A stretch of DNA of 64,000 bases from Zoogloea sp. (GCA_016703645.1 JADJBR010000007.1:682001-746000); one strand, 5' to 3'. Shown: positions 43,628 to 54,037, counted from the first letter of the stretch. Notes: generated by a model from the sequence alone, not told the origin. Made by a program: numbers and translations.

Positions 43628-44416
43628 CTATAAATCAGTCTTTTCCGACGCTGCAACCGAAGCCTTTTGCCGACGCCCCTTGATCCAGGCCCAGGCACCC
43701 AGGACATAACCAGAGACCGCATAACACAGGAAAAGACCAAACAGCACTCCGGGCGGATAGCTGGAAATCAGCAGAAAGCCGAGAACGAAGGCGATGATGA
43801 CAATGAAGGGCACACTACGGCGCAGGTTGATCTCTTTACCACTGTAGAACAGCACATTGCTGACCATTGAAATGCCGGCAAATATGGTGAGGGCGCAGCC
43901 ATACCAGCGCACATCGGGCCCGGCAATACCATTATCAATCACGACCCACACCAGCCCTGCAACCAGGGCGGCCGCAGCCGGACTGGGCAAGCCCTGGAAA
44001 TAGCGTTTGTCGATGACGTCAATATTGGTGTTGAAGCGCGCAAGCCGCAGGGCCGCACCTGCACAATAGATGAACGCCGCCATCCATCCGAGTTTGCCCA
44101 TGCCCTTGAGCGCCCATTCGTACATGATCAGTGCCGGGGCGGCCCCAAAGGAAACCATGTCGGAGAGCGAATCGTACTCCGCGCCGAAAGCACTCTGGGT
44201 CCGCGTCAGGCGGGCCACCCGGCCATCCAGGCCATCGAGCACCATGGCAATGAAGATCGCCACTGCGGCCTGCTCGAACAACCCGTTCATGGCTTGAACG
44301 ATCGCATAGAAACCTGCGAAGAGCGCGGCCGTGGTGAACAGATTGGGAAGAATATAGATGCCCCTGCGACGCCGTTCCGGGTTGAGCAGAGGTTTGCGGG
44401 ATTGCAGATCGGCCAT
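43628..44416 (-). CDS. pssA: CDP-diacylglycerol--serine O-phosphatidyltransferase
   Basis: Integral membrane CDP-alcohol phosphatidyltransferase making phosphatidylserine. Started at the ATG at 44416 (MADLQSRKPLLNPERRRRG), giving 262 residues; the frame is open farther upstream. The diagnostic motif DGx2ARx8Gx3Dx3D is seen as DGLDGRVARLTRTQSAFGAE followed by YDSLSD (near residues 61-86). About eight hydrophobic helices. The usual betaproteobacterial neighbour psd (phosphatidylserine decarboxylase) is not between pssA and ilvC here. A terminator after ilvC suggests that pssA has its own promoter. Confidence 0.95.
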   Translation of the reverse strand: MADLQSRKPLLNPERRRRGIYILPNLFTTAALFAGFYAIVQAMNGLFEQAAVAIFIAMVLDGLDGRVARLTRTQSAFGAEYDSLSDMVSFGAAPALIMYEWALKGMGKLGWMAAFIYCAGAALRLARFNTNIDVIDKRYFQGLPSPAAAALVAGLVWVVIDNGIAGPDVRWYGCALTIFAGISMVSNVLFYSGKEINLRRSVPFIVIIAFVLGFLLISSYPPGVLFGLFLCYAVSGYVLGAWAWIKGRRQKASVAASEKTDL

Positions 44417-44482
44417 GGAGGGGACGATGGGTGAAGTCGAATGCGATTGTAACGCAGGACGCTGCGCGCGATCCGAAAACGA

Positions 44483-44506
44483 CACGGGGGACTTTCGTCC
44501 CCCGTG
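44483..44506 (-). terminator. Intrinsic terminator after ilvC
   Basis: A 10-bp stem CACGGGGGAC/GTCCCCCGTG with a four-base loop, followed on the minus strand by TCGTTTTC. It lies 22 bases after the ilvC stop and should end the ilvB-ilvH-ilvC transcript before pssA. Confidence 0.75.
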
Positions 44507-44527
44507 CGCGTCTCAGGCCCGATGCGA

Positions 44528-45574
<1,047 letters not shown>

Positions 45575-45616
45575 TCACGGGACGGCTCGGGCGTCATCAC
45601 CCAAACCGGACCCGCA

Positions 45617-46108
45617 TCAAACTTTCAATACCCGATCACCGCGGCCAACACCGCAGATGCCGGAACGGACGGTTTCAAGAATCAGGCTCGCGTCAATGGC
45701 GCCGACAAAAGAGTCGAGCTTGGCCTGATTGCCGGTCAACTCGATCACGTAGCTGGTATCGGTGACATCAATGATTCGCCCACGGAAGATGTCCGCCATG
45801 CGCTTCATTTCCTCCCGGTCCTTGCCGGTTGCCCGCACCTTGACCAGCATCAGCTCGCGCTCGATGTGGGCAGACTCAGACAGATCGACCACTTTGACAA
45901 CCTCGACCAGCTTGTTGAGATGCTTTGTGATCTGTTCGACGATGTCATCCGAGCCGGACGTGACGATGGTCATGCGCGACAGGGAAGCGTCTTCGGTAGG
46001 CGCCACCGTAAGTGACTCGATATTGTAGCCACGGGCGGAAAACAGGCCGGACACGCGCGACAGCGCACCGGATTCATTCTCGATGAGAAGGGAGATGACG
46101 TGTCTCAT
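45617..46108 (-). CDS. ilvH: Acetolactate synthase regulatory subunit
   Basis: Small subunit (163 residues from the ATG at 46108) that binds valine and controls the catalytic IlvB/IlvI subunit. The N-terminal ACT domain is MRHVISLLIENESGALSRVS with LFSARGYNIESLTVAPTEDA. The C-terminal half has REMML-like ERELMLVKVRATG, DIFRGRIIDVTDTSYVIELT and LDSFVGAI. The frame extends upstream to 46201, but the chosen start gives the family N-terminus. It lies between ilvB and ilvC in the standard order. Confidence 0.96.
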   Translation of the reverse strand: MRHVISLLIENESGALSRVSGLFSARGYNIESLTVAPTEDASLSRMTIVTSGSDDIVEQITKHLNKLVEVVKVVDLSESAHIERELMLVKVRATGKDREEMKRMADIFRGRIIDVTDTSYVIELTGNQAKLDSFVGAIDASLILETVRSGICGVGRGDRVLKV

Positions 46109-46220
46109 AGGCGTCTTGTTCTGGATGGTCATCAGCCCGCGCAACCATTGGGCGTCGAGCGTCTGGGATGGTTCGGGAAACGGGCGCAAGCGGATTCCCA
46201 CTGCAGGCCTTGCCAGTCGA

Positions 46221-47930
46221 TCAGAGATCCTCGGCCGACAGGATCATGTCCGTCAGGCCCTTGCCCCCCTGAACCATCGGATACACGTTCTCTGTGGCAT
46301 CGACCTGAAAATCGAGGAAGACCAGATCGTTCTTCTGCTTGAACGCCTCCCGTAGCGCCCCCTCCACATCGCCCGGCTTGTCCACCCGCAGGCCCACGTG
46401 GCCGTAAGCCGCAGCCAGCTTCGAAAAATCAGGCAAGGCATCCATGTAGGACTCGGAGTAACGGTTCCCGTGGAAGAGCTCCTGCCACTGGCGCACCATG
46501 CCCAGATAGCCATTGTTGAGCAGGACGACCTTGATGGGCAGACGGAACTGCTTGCAGGTGGAGAGCTCCTGGATGTTCATCTGGATTGACCCTTCGCCGG
46601 TAACACAGGCGACGGGCGACCCGGGATGCGCGAGCTGGACCCCCATGGCGGCGGGTAGACCGAAGCCCATGGTGCCCAGTCCGCCGGAATTCACCCAACG
46701 GCGCGGCTTGTCGAACTTGTAGTACTGGGCAGCCCACATTTGGTGCTGGCCCACGTCGGAGGTCACGAAGGCATCTCCCCCCGTGACTTCCCACAGCTTC
46801 TGGATCACGTACTGAGGCTTGATCAGGCCGTCGCCCTGGGAGAACTTGAGGCAATCACGGCGGCGCCACTCCTCGATCTGCTTCCACCAGCTTCCCAGGG
46901 ACTCCTGATCGGGCCTCTCGGAGGCGCCCTCAAGCAAGGCAAGCAGCTCCCCAAGAACCTCGCCCACATCACCCACAATGGGCACATCCACCTTCACACG
47001 CTTGGAGATGGACGAAGGATCAATGTCGATATGAATGATCTTGCGCGGCTCGGAAGCGAAATGCGCCGGGCTGCCGATCACCCGATCATCAAAGCGTGCG
47101 CCAACCGCGAGGAGAACGTCGCAGTAGTGCATGCCCATATTGGCTTCGTAGTTGCCGTGCATGCCCAACATGCCCACAAACTGCCTGTCGGTGGCCGGAT
47201 AGCCCCCCAGGCCCATGAGGGTATTGGTACAGGGGAAACCCAGCTTGCGCACCAGTGCCGTCAGCTTGTCCGCCGCATCGCCAAGCACCACGCCACCACC
47301 GGCGTAGACCATGGGCCGCTTCGCTTCCAGAAGAAGCTGCAGGGCCTTCTTGATCTGGCCTTGATGTCCCTTGATCGTCGGGTTGTAGGAGCGCATGGAG
47401 ACGCTTTGCGGGTAGACAAACTCGCACTTCTGAGCGGTGATGTCCTTGGGAATATCAACCAGGACCGGGCCGGGACGGCCAGTACGGGCCAGATAGAAGG
47501 CCTTCTTGATCGTTTCCGCGATCTCCCGGACATCCCTGACCAGGAAGTTGTGCTTCACGCAGGGGCGCGTGATGCCAACCGTATCGACCTCCTGGAAAGC
47601 GTCCTGTCCGATGGCTGCGGAAGGCACCTGACCGGAAATCACCACCATGGGAATCGAGTCGCAAAACGCGGTGGCAATGCCGGTCACGGCATTCGTCGCA
47701 CCTGGCCCCGATGTCACCAGGGCGACGCCCACTTTCTCGGTCGAACGGGCATATCCGTCCGCCGCATGGATCGCCGCCTGCTCGTGGCGCACCAGAACGT
47801 GGCGCACCGAATCCTGCTTGAAGAGCTCATCGTAGATGTACAGCACAGCGCCACCGGGATAGCCGAAAAGATAATCGACCTTTTCTTCCTGGAGGCACCT
47901 GATTACAATTTCCGCACCGGTAATGACCAT
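46221..47930 (-). CDS. ilvB: Acetolactate synthase catalytic subunit
   Basis: ThDP- and FAD-dependent enzyme that condenses two pyruvates, or pyruvate with 2-oxobutyrate, in valine/isoleucine synthesis. 569 residues from the ATG at 47930 (a GTG directly before it is also possible). Catalytic Glu region: YPGGAVLYIYDEL with RHEQAAIHAADGYARSTEKV (near 47-66). FAD region: ALLVDIPKD-type PGPVLVDIPKD. ThDP-Mg region: VTGEGSIQMNIQELSTCKQF followed by LLNNGYLGMVRQWQELF (near 437-480). It is first in the ilvB-ilvH-ilvC operon, divergent from the sigma factor gene. No leader-peptide attenuator could be confirmed. Confidence 0.96.
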   Translation of the reverse strand: MVITGAEIVIRCLQEEKVDYLFGYPGGAVLYIYDELFKQDSVRHVLVRHEQAAIHAADGYARSTEKVGVALVTSGPGATNAVTGIATAFCDSIPMVVISGQVPSAAIGQDAFQEVDTVGITRPCVKHNFLVRDVREIAETIKKAFYLARTGRPGPVLVDIPKDITAQKCEFVYPQSVSMRSYNPTIKGHQGQIKKALQLLLEAKRPMVYAGGGVVLGDAADKLTALVRKLGFPCTNTLMGLGGYPATDRQFVGMLGMHGNYEANMGMHYCDVLLAVGARFDDRVIGSPAHFASEPRKIIHIDIDPSSISKRVKVDVPIVGDVGEVLGELLALLEGASERPDQESLGSWWKQIEEWRRRDCLKFSQGDGLIKPQYVIQKLWEVTGGDAFVTSDVGQHQMWAAQYYKFDKPRRWVNSGGLGTMGFGLPAAMGVQLAHPGSPVACVTGEGSIQMNIQELSTCKQFRLPIKVVLLNNGYLGMVRQWQELFHGNRYSESYMDALPDFSKLAAAYGHVGLRVDKPGDVEGALREAFKQKNDLVFLDFQVDATENVYPMVQGGKGLTDMILSAEDL

Positions 47931-47989
47931 CACTGCACCCGAGCTGTATCGGCGATGTAAAACGTTGAACCATACCGCCGACCCGGCGA

Positions 47990-48652
47990 TTGGTCAAGGC
48001 GCACCGTATCGGTGCCGCCGCCCTCATCACCGCACCAGAAACGACGACCTCCAGGAACACCCCCACCTGGATCACAAAGGATCACCCCCTGCCATCCCGC
48101 CTCGAACTATCGGACTTCCTCGCCAGCGTCGAGAAACGGGCCTTCAAACAAGCCTTGTTTGCGGTTCGCAACGAAGAGTCGGCCCTCGACATCGTTCAGG
48201 ATTCGATGATGCGGCTTGCCGAAAAGTATGGAGACAAGCCGCTCGACGAGCTTCCCATGCTGTTCCAGCGCATCCTGCAGAATGCCATCAGGGACTACTT
48301 TCGGCGCCAGAAGGTCCGCAGCATGTGGACCACGCTGCTATCGGCCTTTTCCGGCCCTGAGAATGACGATCATGACCCGCTCGACACCCTCGAGTCGGCC
48401 GACCGCGCCCACAAAAGTGAATCTCCCCAGGCCCAACTGGAACAACGCCAGACATTGGGCGTCATAGAGAGAGAGATTGAAAAGCTCCCGCCCCGTCAAC
48501 GTGAAGCCTTCCTGATGCGTTACTGGGAGGAAATGGACATCGCTGAAACGGCAGCGGCCATGGGATGCTCGGAAGGCAGCGTGAAAACGCATTGCTCCCG
48601 GGCGACGCACACCCTGGCCGCCGCACTTGCTGCAAAAGGTATCAAACCATGA
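47990..48652 (+). CDS. ECF-type RNA polymerase sigma factor
   Basis: A sigma-70 family factor of up to 220 residues. The start is uncertain: the only early start codon is the TTG at 47990, and the conserved part begins near residue 40 (LSDFLASVEKRAFKQALFAV). Region 2: ALDIVQDSMMRLAEKYGD and LFQRILQNAIRDYFRRQKVR. A variable acidic linker follows (ENDDHDPLDTLESAD). Region 4: KLPPRQREAFLMRYWEEMDI and ETAAAMGCSEGSVKTHCSRA. Its stop overlaps the start of a DUF3619 protein, whose single membrane helix and position would suit an anti-sigma factor; this is inference. Confidence 0.9.
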   Translation: MVKAHRIGAAALITAPETTTSRNTPTWITKDHPLPSRLELSDFLASVEKRAFKQALFAVRNEESALDIVQDSMMRLAEKYGDKPLDELPMLFQRILQNAIRDYFRRQKVRSMWTTLLSAFSGPENDDHDPLDTLESADRAHKSESPQAQLEQRQTLGVIEREIEKLPPRQREAFLMRYWEEMDIAETAAAMGCSEGSVKTHCSRATHTLAAALAAKGIKP

Positions 48653-49023
48653 ACGAACAGGACTTCCACAACCGGATACGCCAGCACCTCAACGTAGCGG
48701 CCCGCAATTGCCCCGCCCCGGTGGCCGATCGCCTTCTCGAGGCTCGGCAGCTAGCGCTGTCGCGCCAGAAACAGACGGTGAGAAAGCTCAGTCTTGCCGG
48801 CATCGGTCAGACACTCTCAGAACATCTGATGCCCCACGGGCGCACGACGCTTGCGACGATTCTCGTCATCCTGCTTGCGCTGGGCAGTGGCTTCCTGGGC
48901 GAATGGCAGCACACGGCGGACCTCGAAGAGGTCGACAGCGCCCTGCTTGCCGATGACCTTCCGATTGACGCCTACCTGGATAGCGGGTTTGACGCATGGG
49001 TTCAAAACGACTCGCCCGACTGA
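48649..49023 (+). CDS. DUF3619 family protein, possible anti-sigma factor
   Basis: 124 residues, starting at the ATG that overlaps the sigma factor stop. The N-terminus (MNEQDFHNRIRQHLNVAARN, then VADRLLEARQLAL) is helical and cytoplasmic. One membrane helix lies near residues 65-83 (TTLATILVILLALGSGFLG). The C-terminal tail is acidic and would be periplasmic (DLEEVDSALLADDLPIDAYL). The topology and coupling to the sigma gene resemble sigma/anti-sigma pairs, though no zinc-type ZAS motif is present. It overlaps the next gene by 28 bases. Confidence 0.82.
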   Translation: MNEQDFHNRIRQHLNVAARNCPAPVADRLLEARQLALSRQKQTVRKLSLAGIGQTLSEHLMPHGRTTLATILVILLALGSGFLGEWQHTADLEEVDSALLADDLPIDAYLDSGFDAWVQNDSPD

Positions 49024-49643
49024 TCGTCGCCGCCCTTGTCATTCTCTCGACCCAGGCTCTGGCAACGCCGCCGATCACGGCCCCGGCGTGGACGGATCTG
49101 ACCCCGGATCAGCAGCGCACCCTGGCACCGCTGGCAAGCGAATGGAAGAATCTTCCTGACGACAGGAAACGCAAATGGGTCGGCATTGCCGATCGCTTCC
49201 CGGGCTACACGCCCGAGGAACAGTCACGCCTGCAACGACGGATCGAAACCTGGTTTTCACTGACCCCCGAACAACGCACCACCGCGCGCGACCAGTACCG
49301 CAACCTCCAGCGCATCCCGCCCGAGAAGCGGGAAGTGCTGCGCGACAAATGGAACGCCTATCAGGAATTGCCGAGCGAAGAGAAGATCCGCTTCAAGGAG
49401 GCCGCCGCAAAGCCCCAGGTCAAAGCACCCAAGACCAAGACAGCGGCCACGCCACTCAAGCCCCTGACAGCCCCACCACCTCCACGGGTCATCGTGCCGA
49501 AAAAGCCGGCGGTCGCCCCCCTGCAACCGGACACCGTTCCCGAACCTGCCAGTGCAACTGCGGCAGCGCCCGCAAGCACCCTGCCTGCCGCCGATAGTGG
49601 CACCGCAGCCGCCAACACCCTCGCGGCGGGCGTCAAGCCCTGA
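48996..49643 (+). CDS. DUF3106 domain protein, exported
   Basis: A 215-residue protein with a signal peptide (MGSKRLARLIVAALVILSTQ, cleavage near ALA-TPP). The body (about residues 30-145) is a helical repeat rich in W, P and charged residues: APAWTDLTPDQQRTLAPLAS, EWKNLPDDRKRKWVGIADRF, WFSLTPEQRTTARDQYRNLQ, PPEKREVLRDKWNAYQELP. The C-terminal third is a low-complexity Pro/Ala tail. It probably works in the periplasm. It starts inside the DUF3619 gene, so expression is coupled. Function unknown. Confidence 0.85.
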   Translation: MGSKRLARLIVAALVILSTQALATPPITAPAWTDLTPDQQRTLAPLASEWKNLPDDRKRKWVGIADRFPGYTPEEQSRLQRRIETWFSLTPEQRTTARDQYRNLQRIPPEKREVLRDKWNAYQELPSEEKIRFKEAAAKPQVKAPKTKTAATPLKPLTAPPPPRVIVPKKPAVAPLQPDTVPEPASATAAAPASTLPAADSGTAAANTLAAGVKP

Positions 49644-49659
49644 ACCCCTGAACTTGCCC

Positions 49660-50139
49660 ATGTCTTCCCAACAAGCCACCGCAACAGGGGGCCAGCCCGC
49701 CCATCGCACTTCCGTCGAACTCGCGGGCCTGCGCCGCCGGCTGGCGAGCATGCTCTACGAGTCGCTGCTCCTGCTTGGCGTCCTTGCCCTGACCTTCATG
49801 GTGCCATTGCTGATACTCGGTATCGGCACCGAATACACGCCATCGGGCGGGATCCTCTGGGTGTACATATTCGGTGTACTCGGCATGTACTTCCTTTGGT
49901 ACTGGCGGCGTGGCGGACAGACCCTGGCGATGCAGACTTGGAAGCTGCGCATCGTGGACGTGTCCGGAAATCCTGTCAGCTTGCGCCAGGGATGGCTCAG
50001 GTACGCGCTGGCGTGGCCATCGGTGCTTTTTTTCGGTGTCGGCCTGATGTGGGCGCTGATCGACAGGGACCGCCAATTCCTGCATGACCGCCTCGCGGGT
50101 ACGCGGATTGTTCTCCTGCCCGCCGCGCCTCAGAACTGA
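49660..50139 (+). CDS. RDD family membrane protein
   Basis: 159 residues, starting at the ATG at 49660 (the longer frame would overlap the DUF3106 gene). The RDD signature is seen as LAGLRRRLASMLYESLLLLG near residue 19, WRRGGQTLAMQTWKLRIVD in the middle, and a late ALIDRDRQFLHDRLAGTRIV. Three or four membrane helices. It is the last gene of the sigma factor-DUF3619-DUF3106-RDD run. RDD proteins are of mostly unknown function, some proposed as ion transporters. Confidence 0.87.
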   Translation: MSSQQATATGGQPAHRTSVELAGLRRRLASMLYESLLLLGVLALTFMVPLLILGIGTEYTPSGGILWVYIFGVLGMYFLWYWRRGGQTLAMQTWKLRIVDVSGNPVSLRQGWLRYALAWPSVLFFGVGLMWALIDRDRQFLHDRLAGTRIVLLPAAPQN

Positions 50140-50270
50140 CAAGCTTCAGAAACTGCGAAGCCATCGCAGCGAAAGCTTCGGTGTTACTCCGTAAAGCGTG
50201 ACCAGATCCGGCGGGCAGTGAGTATTGCAGCGGCGCAATCAGGTCGCGCAGTCCGCCCCTTCACACGCCC

Positions 50271-51347
50271 TCAACGGCGCTCCACCCACCACATCATGCC
50301 CATTGCCGCCAGCAGGAAGGCGATACTGGGCGTGAGCGCCGCCACTGCCGGCATCCAGCCGTTGATGACACCCAGATTGGAGAACAGCCCGTTCAGCAGA
50401 TGGAAGCCGACCCCAATCATGATCCCGGAAAAAACCTTCAGGCTTACGCCGCCCATGCGGGTTTGCATGTAACCGAATGGCAGCGCCAGCCCCATCATCA
50501 CGAGGGCAGCAAACGGATAGGCCAGTTTCTTCCAGAGCGCGATCTCATAACGGGTGGTACGCTGTTTGTTATCTTCAAGGTGACGTATGTATGAATACAG
50601 CGTTGTCACCGACATCCGCTCCGGCACAACCATCAACACTGACAGGACATCCGGCGTCAGCTCGGAGCGCCAGACAAGCTCCGGCAACGTAAGAACCTCC
50701 GTCCGATCCCCCCGGAACAGCGTCTTGCCCACCCCCCTCAGACGCCATCCGGCACCCTCCTGAAAAACGCCGGAATCCGCCTCGCTGATGGACACCAATG
50801 CAGCCCTGTCATCGAACTCGTAGATGCGGACACCCTGCAGAGAAGTATCCGGCAGAATGCTGCGCACATTCACAAACAGCTTGCCGTCCCGAACCCACAG
50901 CCCGGTGCGTAACTCCTGGGAAACCATGGAGCGTGTGGCCGCCAGCCGCCATTGCTGCGCCGCCCGCTCCGCCGGCGGCGCGAGATACTCGCCGAAAACG
51001 AAAGTCAGCAATACGAATACGCTTCCCACCGACAGCAAGGCGAGCAGGAAGCGCCGCGTGGACAAACCCGAAGCCCGCAGAACGGTGATTTCGGAGTGGC
51101 GGGCCAGTGTCGTGAGCGCATAGAGCGTACCGATCAGCACCGCGATGGGCATGAGCTCATAGACCCGCCCCGGCATGATCATCGCCACGTAGATCGCCGC
51201 ATGATGCAGCGCGTAACCGTTCTTCCCGACCTCATCAAGTTCATTGACCAGATCGAAGAACGCAAAGAGCCCCAGAAAGGCGAGCAGTACAAGTGCCACC
51301 GCAGCGTAGATTTCACGGCTCACATAGCGGATATAGACAGGAATCAT
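50271..51347 (-). CDS. lptG: LPS export ABC transporter permease LptG
   Basis: Inner-membrane permease that with LptF and the ATPase LptB extracts lipopolysaccharide and drives it along the Lpt bridge. 358 residues from the ATG at 51347, which overlaps the lptF stop (TGATG). Typical segments: FFDLVNELDEVGKNGY near residue 30, PGRVYELMPIAVLIGTLYAL near 60, SEITVLRASGLSTRRFL near 85, a periplasmic beta-jellyroll region (about 130-260), and LWKKLAYPFAALVMMGLALP near 270. Six membrane helices in two groups of three. Confidence 0.95.
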   Translation of the reverse strand: MIPVYIRYVSREIYAAVALVLLAFLGLFAFFDLVNELDEVGKNGYALHHAAIYVAMIMPGRVYELMPIAVLIGTLYALTTLARHSEITVLRASGLSTRRFLLALLSVGSVFVLLTFVFGEYLAPPAERAAQQWRLAATRSMVSQELRTGLWVRDGKLFVNVRSILPDTSLQGVRIYEFDDRAALVSISEADSGVFQEGAGWRLRGVGKTLFRGDRTEVLTLPELVWRSELTPDVLSVLMVVPERMSVTTLYSYIRHLEDNKQRTTRYEIALWKKLAYPFAALVMMGLALPFGYMQTRMGGVSLKVFSGIMIGVGFHLLNGLFSNLGVINGWMPAVAALTPSIAFLLAAMGMMWWVERR

Positions 51348-52423
51348 CAAGTCCTCCGCCACCGTGCAAACACGCTGAGCCGCTTGTAGAAAAGCAGGGC
51401 CAGCACCCCCAGCATGATCAGGTGCGGCACCACCAGAGCAACCTCAAAGCGCAAGCGCCCCTGGCCCACCCAGGCCTGGCACACACTCAGCGCATTGCTG
51501 TAGATCAGATACACCAGCACCGCGAGAATCAGATTGTTGGTCCGTCCCGCGCGGGGATTGACGAACGACAGCGGAATGGCGAGCAACGCCAGCATGATGG
51601 CCAGCAAAGGCGTACCGATACGTCCCAGCAGCTCGGCCTGGTTGCGCTTGTCCGGGTCCTTCAGCAATGCCGGCAGCGTCAGGGTCTTTGGCTGCCGGGG
51701 GCCACCGCTCGCCTCTTTGGACTCCATGCGGATCTGGTAGCGCTCGAATTCCATCACCCGGTAACTCGGCGTGCCCGGGGTTCCTTCATAGCGCCGACCG
51801 TTCTCGAGAACGACAAAGCGATTGCCCGAGGCATCCACCTCCATATGCCCCTGAGCCGCCACCATCACCCCCAGGCGACCATGCTGCATGCTACTGGCAA
51901 AAACATTGCGGACACGTCCTTCCTCACCCGACAGGGCTTCCACGAAGAAGACGCGCTCGCCCCCGGAAGACTCCCTGAACATCCCCGGCGCCACCCGGGA
52001 TACATCGTCCCGGTTGTTCAACTGCTCCTTGTACTCGACGCTCTTCTTCTGCGCCCAAGGCGCCACAAAGAGGGACATGGCCGCAATCACGACAACCACG
52101 GGCACCGCAAAGCGCAGCACCGGACGCATCCAGGCGGTCAGCGGCAATCCGCTGGAGAACCACACCACCATTTCCGAATCCCGGTAGCAGCGTGACAAGG
52201 ACATTAGGATCGCGATGAAGACGGTGAGGGACAGCACCACCGGCATCTGCGCAATGGCACCAAAACCGATCAGGGCGAGCACCGCATCGGCGGGCACACG
52301 CCCGCCTGCCGCCTGCCCCAGCAGCCGGATGAGAACGGTGGAAATCAGGATGGCGAACAGCGCCACGAAGACCGCCACGGCGTTCTGCGTGAATTCGCGC
52401 TGGGCAGCTCGGAGAAAAATCAT
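51347..52423 (-). CDS. lptF: LPS export ABC transporter permease LptF
   Basis: Partner permease of LptG. I chose the ATG at 52423, giving 358 residues starting MIFLRAAQREFTQNAVAVF, the usual start of the first helix; the open frame continues 20 codons upstream. Features: LIGFGAIAQMPVVLSLTVF and SLSRCYRDSEMVVWFSSGL near residues 65-100, a periplasmic jellyroll (about 120-250), and RIGTPLLAIMLALLAIPLSF near 268. The gene is divergent from pepA with about 100 bases between starts, the common arrangement in proteobacteria. Confidence 0.95.
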   Translation of the reverse strand: MIFLRAAQREFTQNAVAVFVALFAILISTVLIRLLGQAAGGRVPADAVLALIGFGAIAQMPVVLSLTVFIAILMSLSRCYRDSEMVVWFSSGLPLTAWMRPVLRFAVPVVVVIAAMSLFVAPWAQKKSVEYKEQLNNRDDVSRVAPGMFRESSGGERVFFVEALSGEEGRVRNVFASSMQHGRLGVMVAAQGHMEVDASGNRFVVLENGRRYEGTPGTPSYRVMEFERYQIRMESKEASGGPRQPKTLTLPALLKDPDKRNQAELLGRIGTPLLAIMLALLAIPLSFVNPRAGRTNNLILAVLVYLIYSNALSVCQAWVGQGRLRFEVALVVPHLIMLGVLALLFYKRLSVFARWRRT

Positions 52424-52530
52424 GCGGGGGGAATGGTCGCGCCGGGGAAAGGCCTTTTTGACGTCCGCCGGGGTGCCGGCCATAATGTGCCGCGAAGTCC
52501 CAATTGACGCGTGTTTCCAAGGAGAAGCGG

Positions 52531-54018
52531 GTGGAATTTACCATAAAGGCCGGGTCGCCGGAAAAACTCAAGAACGGCTGTGTGGTAGCAGGCGTATTTG
52601 CCGGTGGCGAGCTGAGCGCCGCCGCCAAGGCCCTCGACAAGGCCTCGGACGGCACCATCGCCGCCATACTCGCCCGGGGTGACCTGGACGACAAGGCCGG
52701 CGCCACCCTCACCCTTCACGCCCTCCCCGGCCTTGCCACGCCGCGTGTGCTGTTGGTCAGCCTGGGCAAAGCCGGGGAGCTCACCGACAAGACCTACCGC
52801 GATGCCGTTTCCGCCGCTGCCCGCCAGCTGGCCGGCTCCCCGGCAGACGATGCCGCCTTCTGCCTGGCCGATGTGGACCTCCCCGGCCGCGACGCCGCCT
52901 GGCGCATCGCCCAGGCTGCACAGATCCTCAAGGACAGCACCTACCGCTGTGATGAGCTGAAATCAAAGAAGGACGAATCAAAGAAGGGCGTCAAGAAGCT
53001 CGTCTTTGTCACCCGTGGCAAGCCCGCCGCTGATCTCGATGCCGCCCTGCTGGAAGGCGAGGCGATTGCCGAAGGCATGGCCCTGGCCAAAACCCTCGGC
53101 AATCTGCCGGGTAATGTCTGCACCCCTGGCTACCTGGCCACCACCGCCCGGAAACTCGCCAAGGAACACAAGATCAAGGTCGAGATCCTGGAACGTGCCG
53201 ACATGGAAAAGCTCGGCATGGGTTCGCTGCTGTCGGTGGCCCAGGGCTCCCACGAGCCGCCCAAGTTCATCATCCTCAACTACAAGGGCGGCAAGCCCAA
53301 GGACAAACCGGTCGTGCTGGTGGGCAAGGGCATCACCTTCGACACCGGCGGCATCTCCCTCAAGCCCGGCGAGGGCATGGACGAGATGAAGTACGACATG
53401 TGCGGCGCCGCCAGCGTGCTCGGCACTTTCAAGGCCATCGCCCGCATGGAGCTGCCGATCAACGTGGTCGGCCTGATCCCCACCACCGAGAACATGCCCG
53501 GCGGGTCAGCCATCAAGCCCGGCGACATCGTCACCTCCATGTCCGGCCAGACCATCGAGATCCTCAACACCGACGCCGAAGGCCGCCTGATCCTGTGCGA
53601 CGCCCTCACCTACGCCGAGCGCTTCGACCCCGTTGCGGTGGTGGACATCGCCACCCTCACCGGCGCCTGCATCATCGCCCTGGGCAACCTCACCTCCGGC
53701 CTGCTCGCCAACGACGACGCCCTGGCGGCCGAACTGCTGGCCTCGGGTCAGGCCGCAGGCGACAAGGCGTGGCAACTGCCCCTGTGGGACGAATACCAGG
53801 ACATGCTCAAGAGCAATTTTGCCGACATCCCCAACATCGGCAGCAAGGGGGCCGGCACCATCACGGCCGCCTGCTTCCTGGCCCGTTTCACCAAGGCCTA
53901 CAAGTGGGCACATCTGGACATCGCCGGCACCGCCTGGAAATCCGGTGCCGACAAGGGTGCCACCGGGCGCCCCGTGCCCCTGCTCACCCGTTTCCTGATT
54001 GGCCGCGCCGGGCTTTGA
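52531..54018 (+). CDS. pepA: Cytosol aminopeptidase (leucyl aminopeptidase, M17)
   Basis: Two-metal M17 aminopeptidase that removes N-terminal residues from peptides; family members can also bind DNA. I chose the GTG at 52531 because AAGGAG lies six bases upstream, giving 495 residues; a TTG at 52504 is less likely. Metal-site segments: VGKGITFDTGGISLKPGEGM (near 262-281), MKYDMCGAASVLG, and the signature NTDAEGRLILCD (near 347-358). Late DIATLTGACIIALG and GAGTITAACFLARF are also typical. Confidence 0.96.
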   Translation: MEFTIKAGSPEKLKNGCVVAGVFAGGELSAAAKALDKASDGTIAAILARGDLDDKAGATLTLHALPGLATPRVLLVSLGKAGELTDKTYRDAVSAAARQLAGSPADDAAFCLADVDLPGRDAAWRIAQAAQILKDSTYRCDELKSKKDESKKGVKKLVFVTRGKPAADLDAALLEGEAIAEGMALAKTLGNLPGNVCTPGYLATTARKLAKEHKIKVEILERADMEKLGMGSLLSVAQGSHEPPKFIILNYKGGKPKDKPVVLVGKGITFDTGGISLKPGEGMDEMKYDMCGAASVLGTFKAIARMELPINVVGLIPTTENMPGGSAIKPGDIVTSMSGQTIEILNTDAEGRLILCDALTYAERFDPVAVVDIATLTGACIIALGNLTSGLLANDDALAAELLASGQAAGDKAWQLPLWDEYQDMLKSNFADIPNIGSKGAGTITAACFLARFTKAYKWAHLDIAGTAWKSGADKGATGRPVPLLTRFLIGRAGL

Positions 54019-54037
54019 GACCCCGGACACCCGCAAC

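Noticed and set aside
47934-47989. Attenuator leader peptide for ilvB
   Set aside because: The short divergent gap shows no run of Leu/Val/Ile codons with a start site and no terminator/antiterminator pair on the minus strand.
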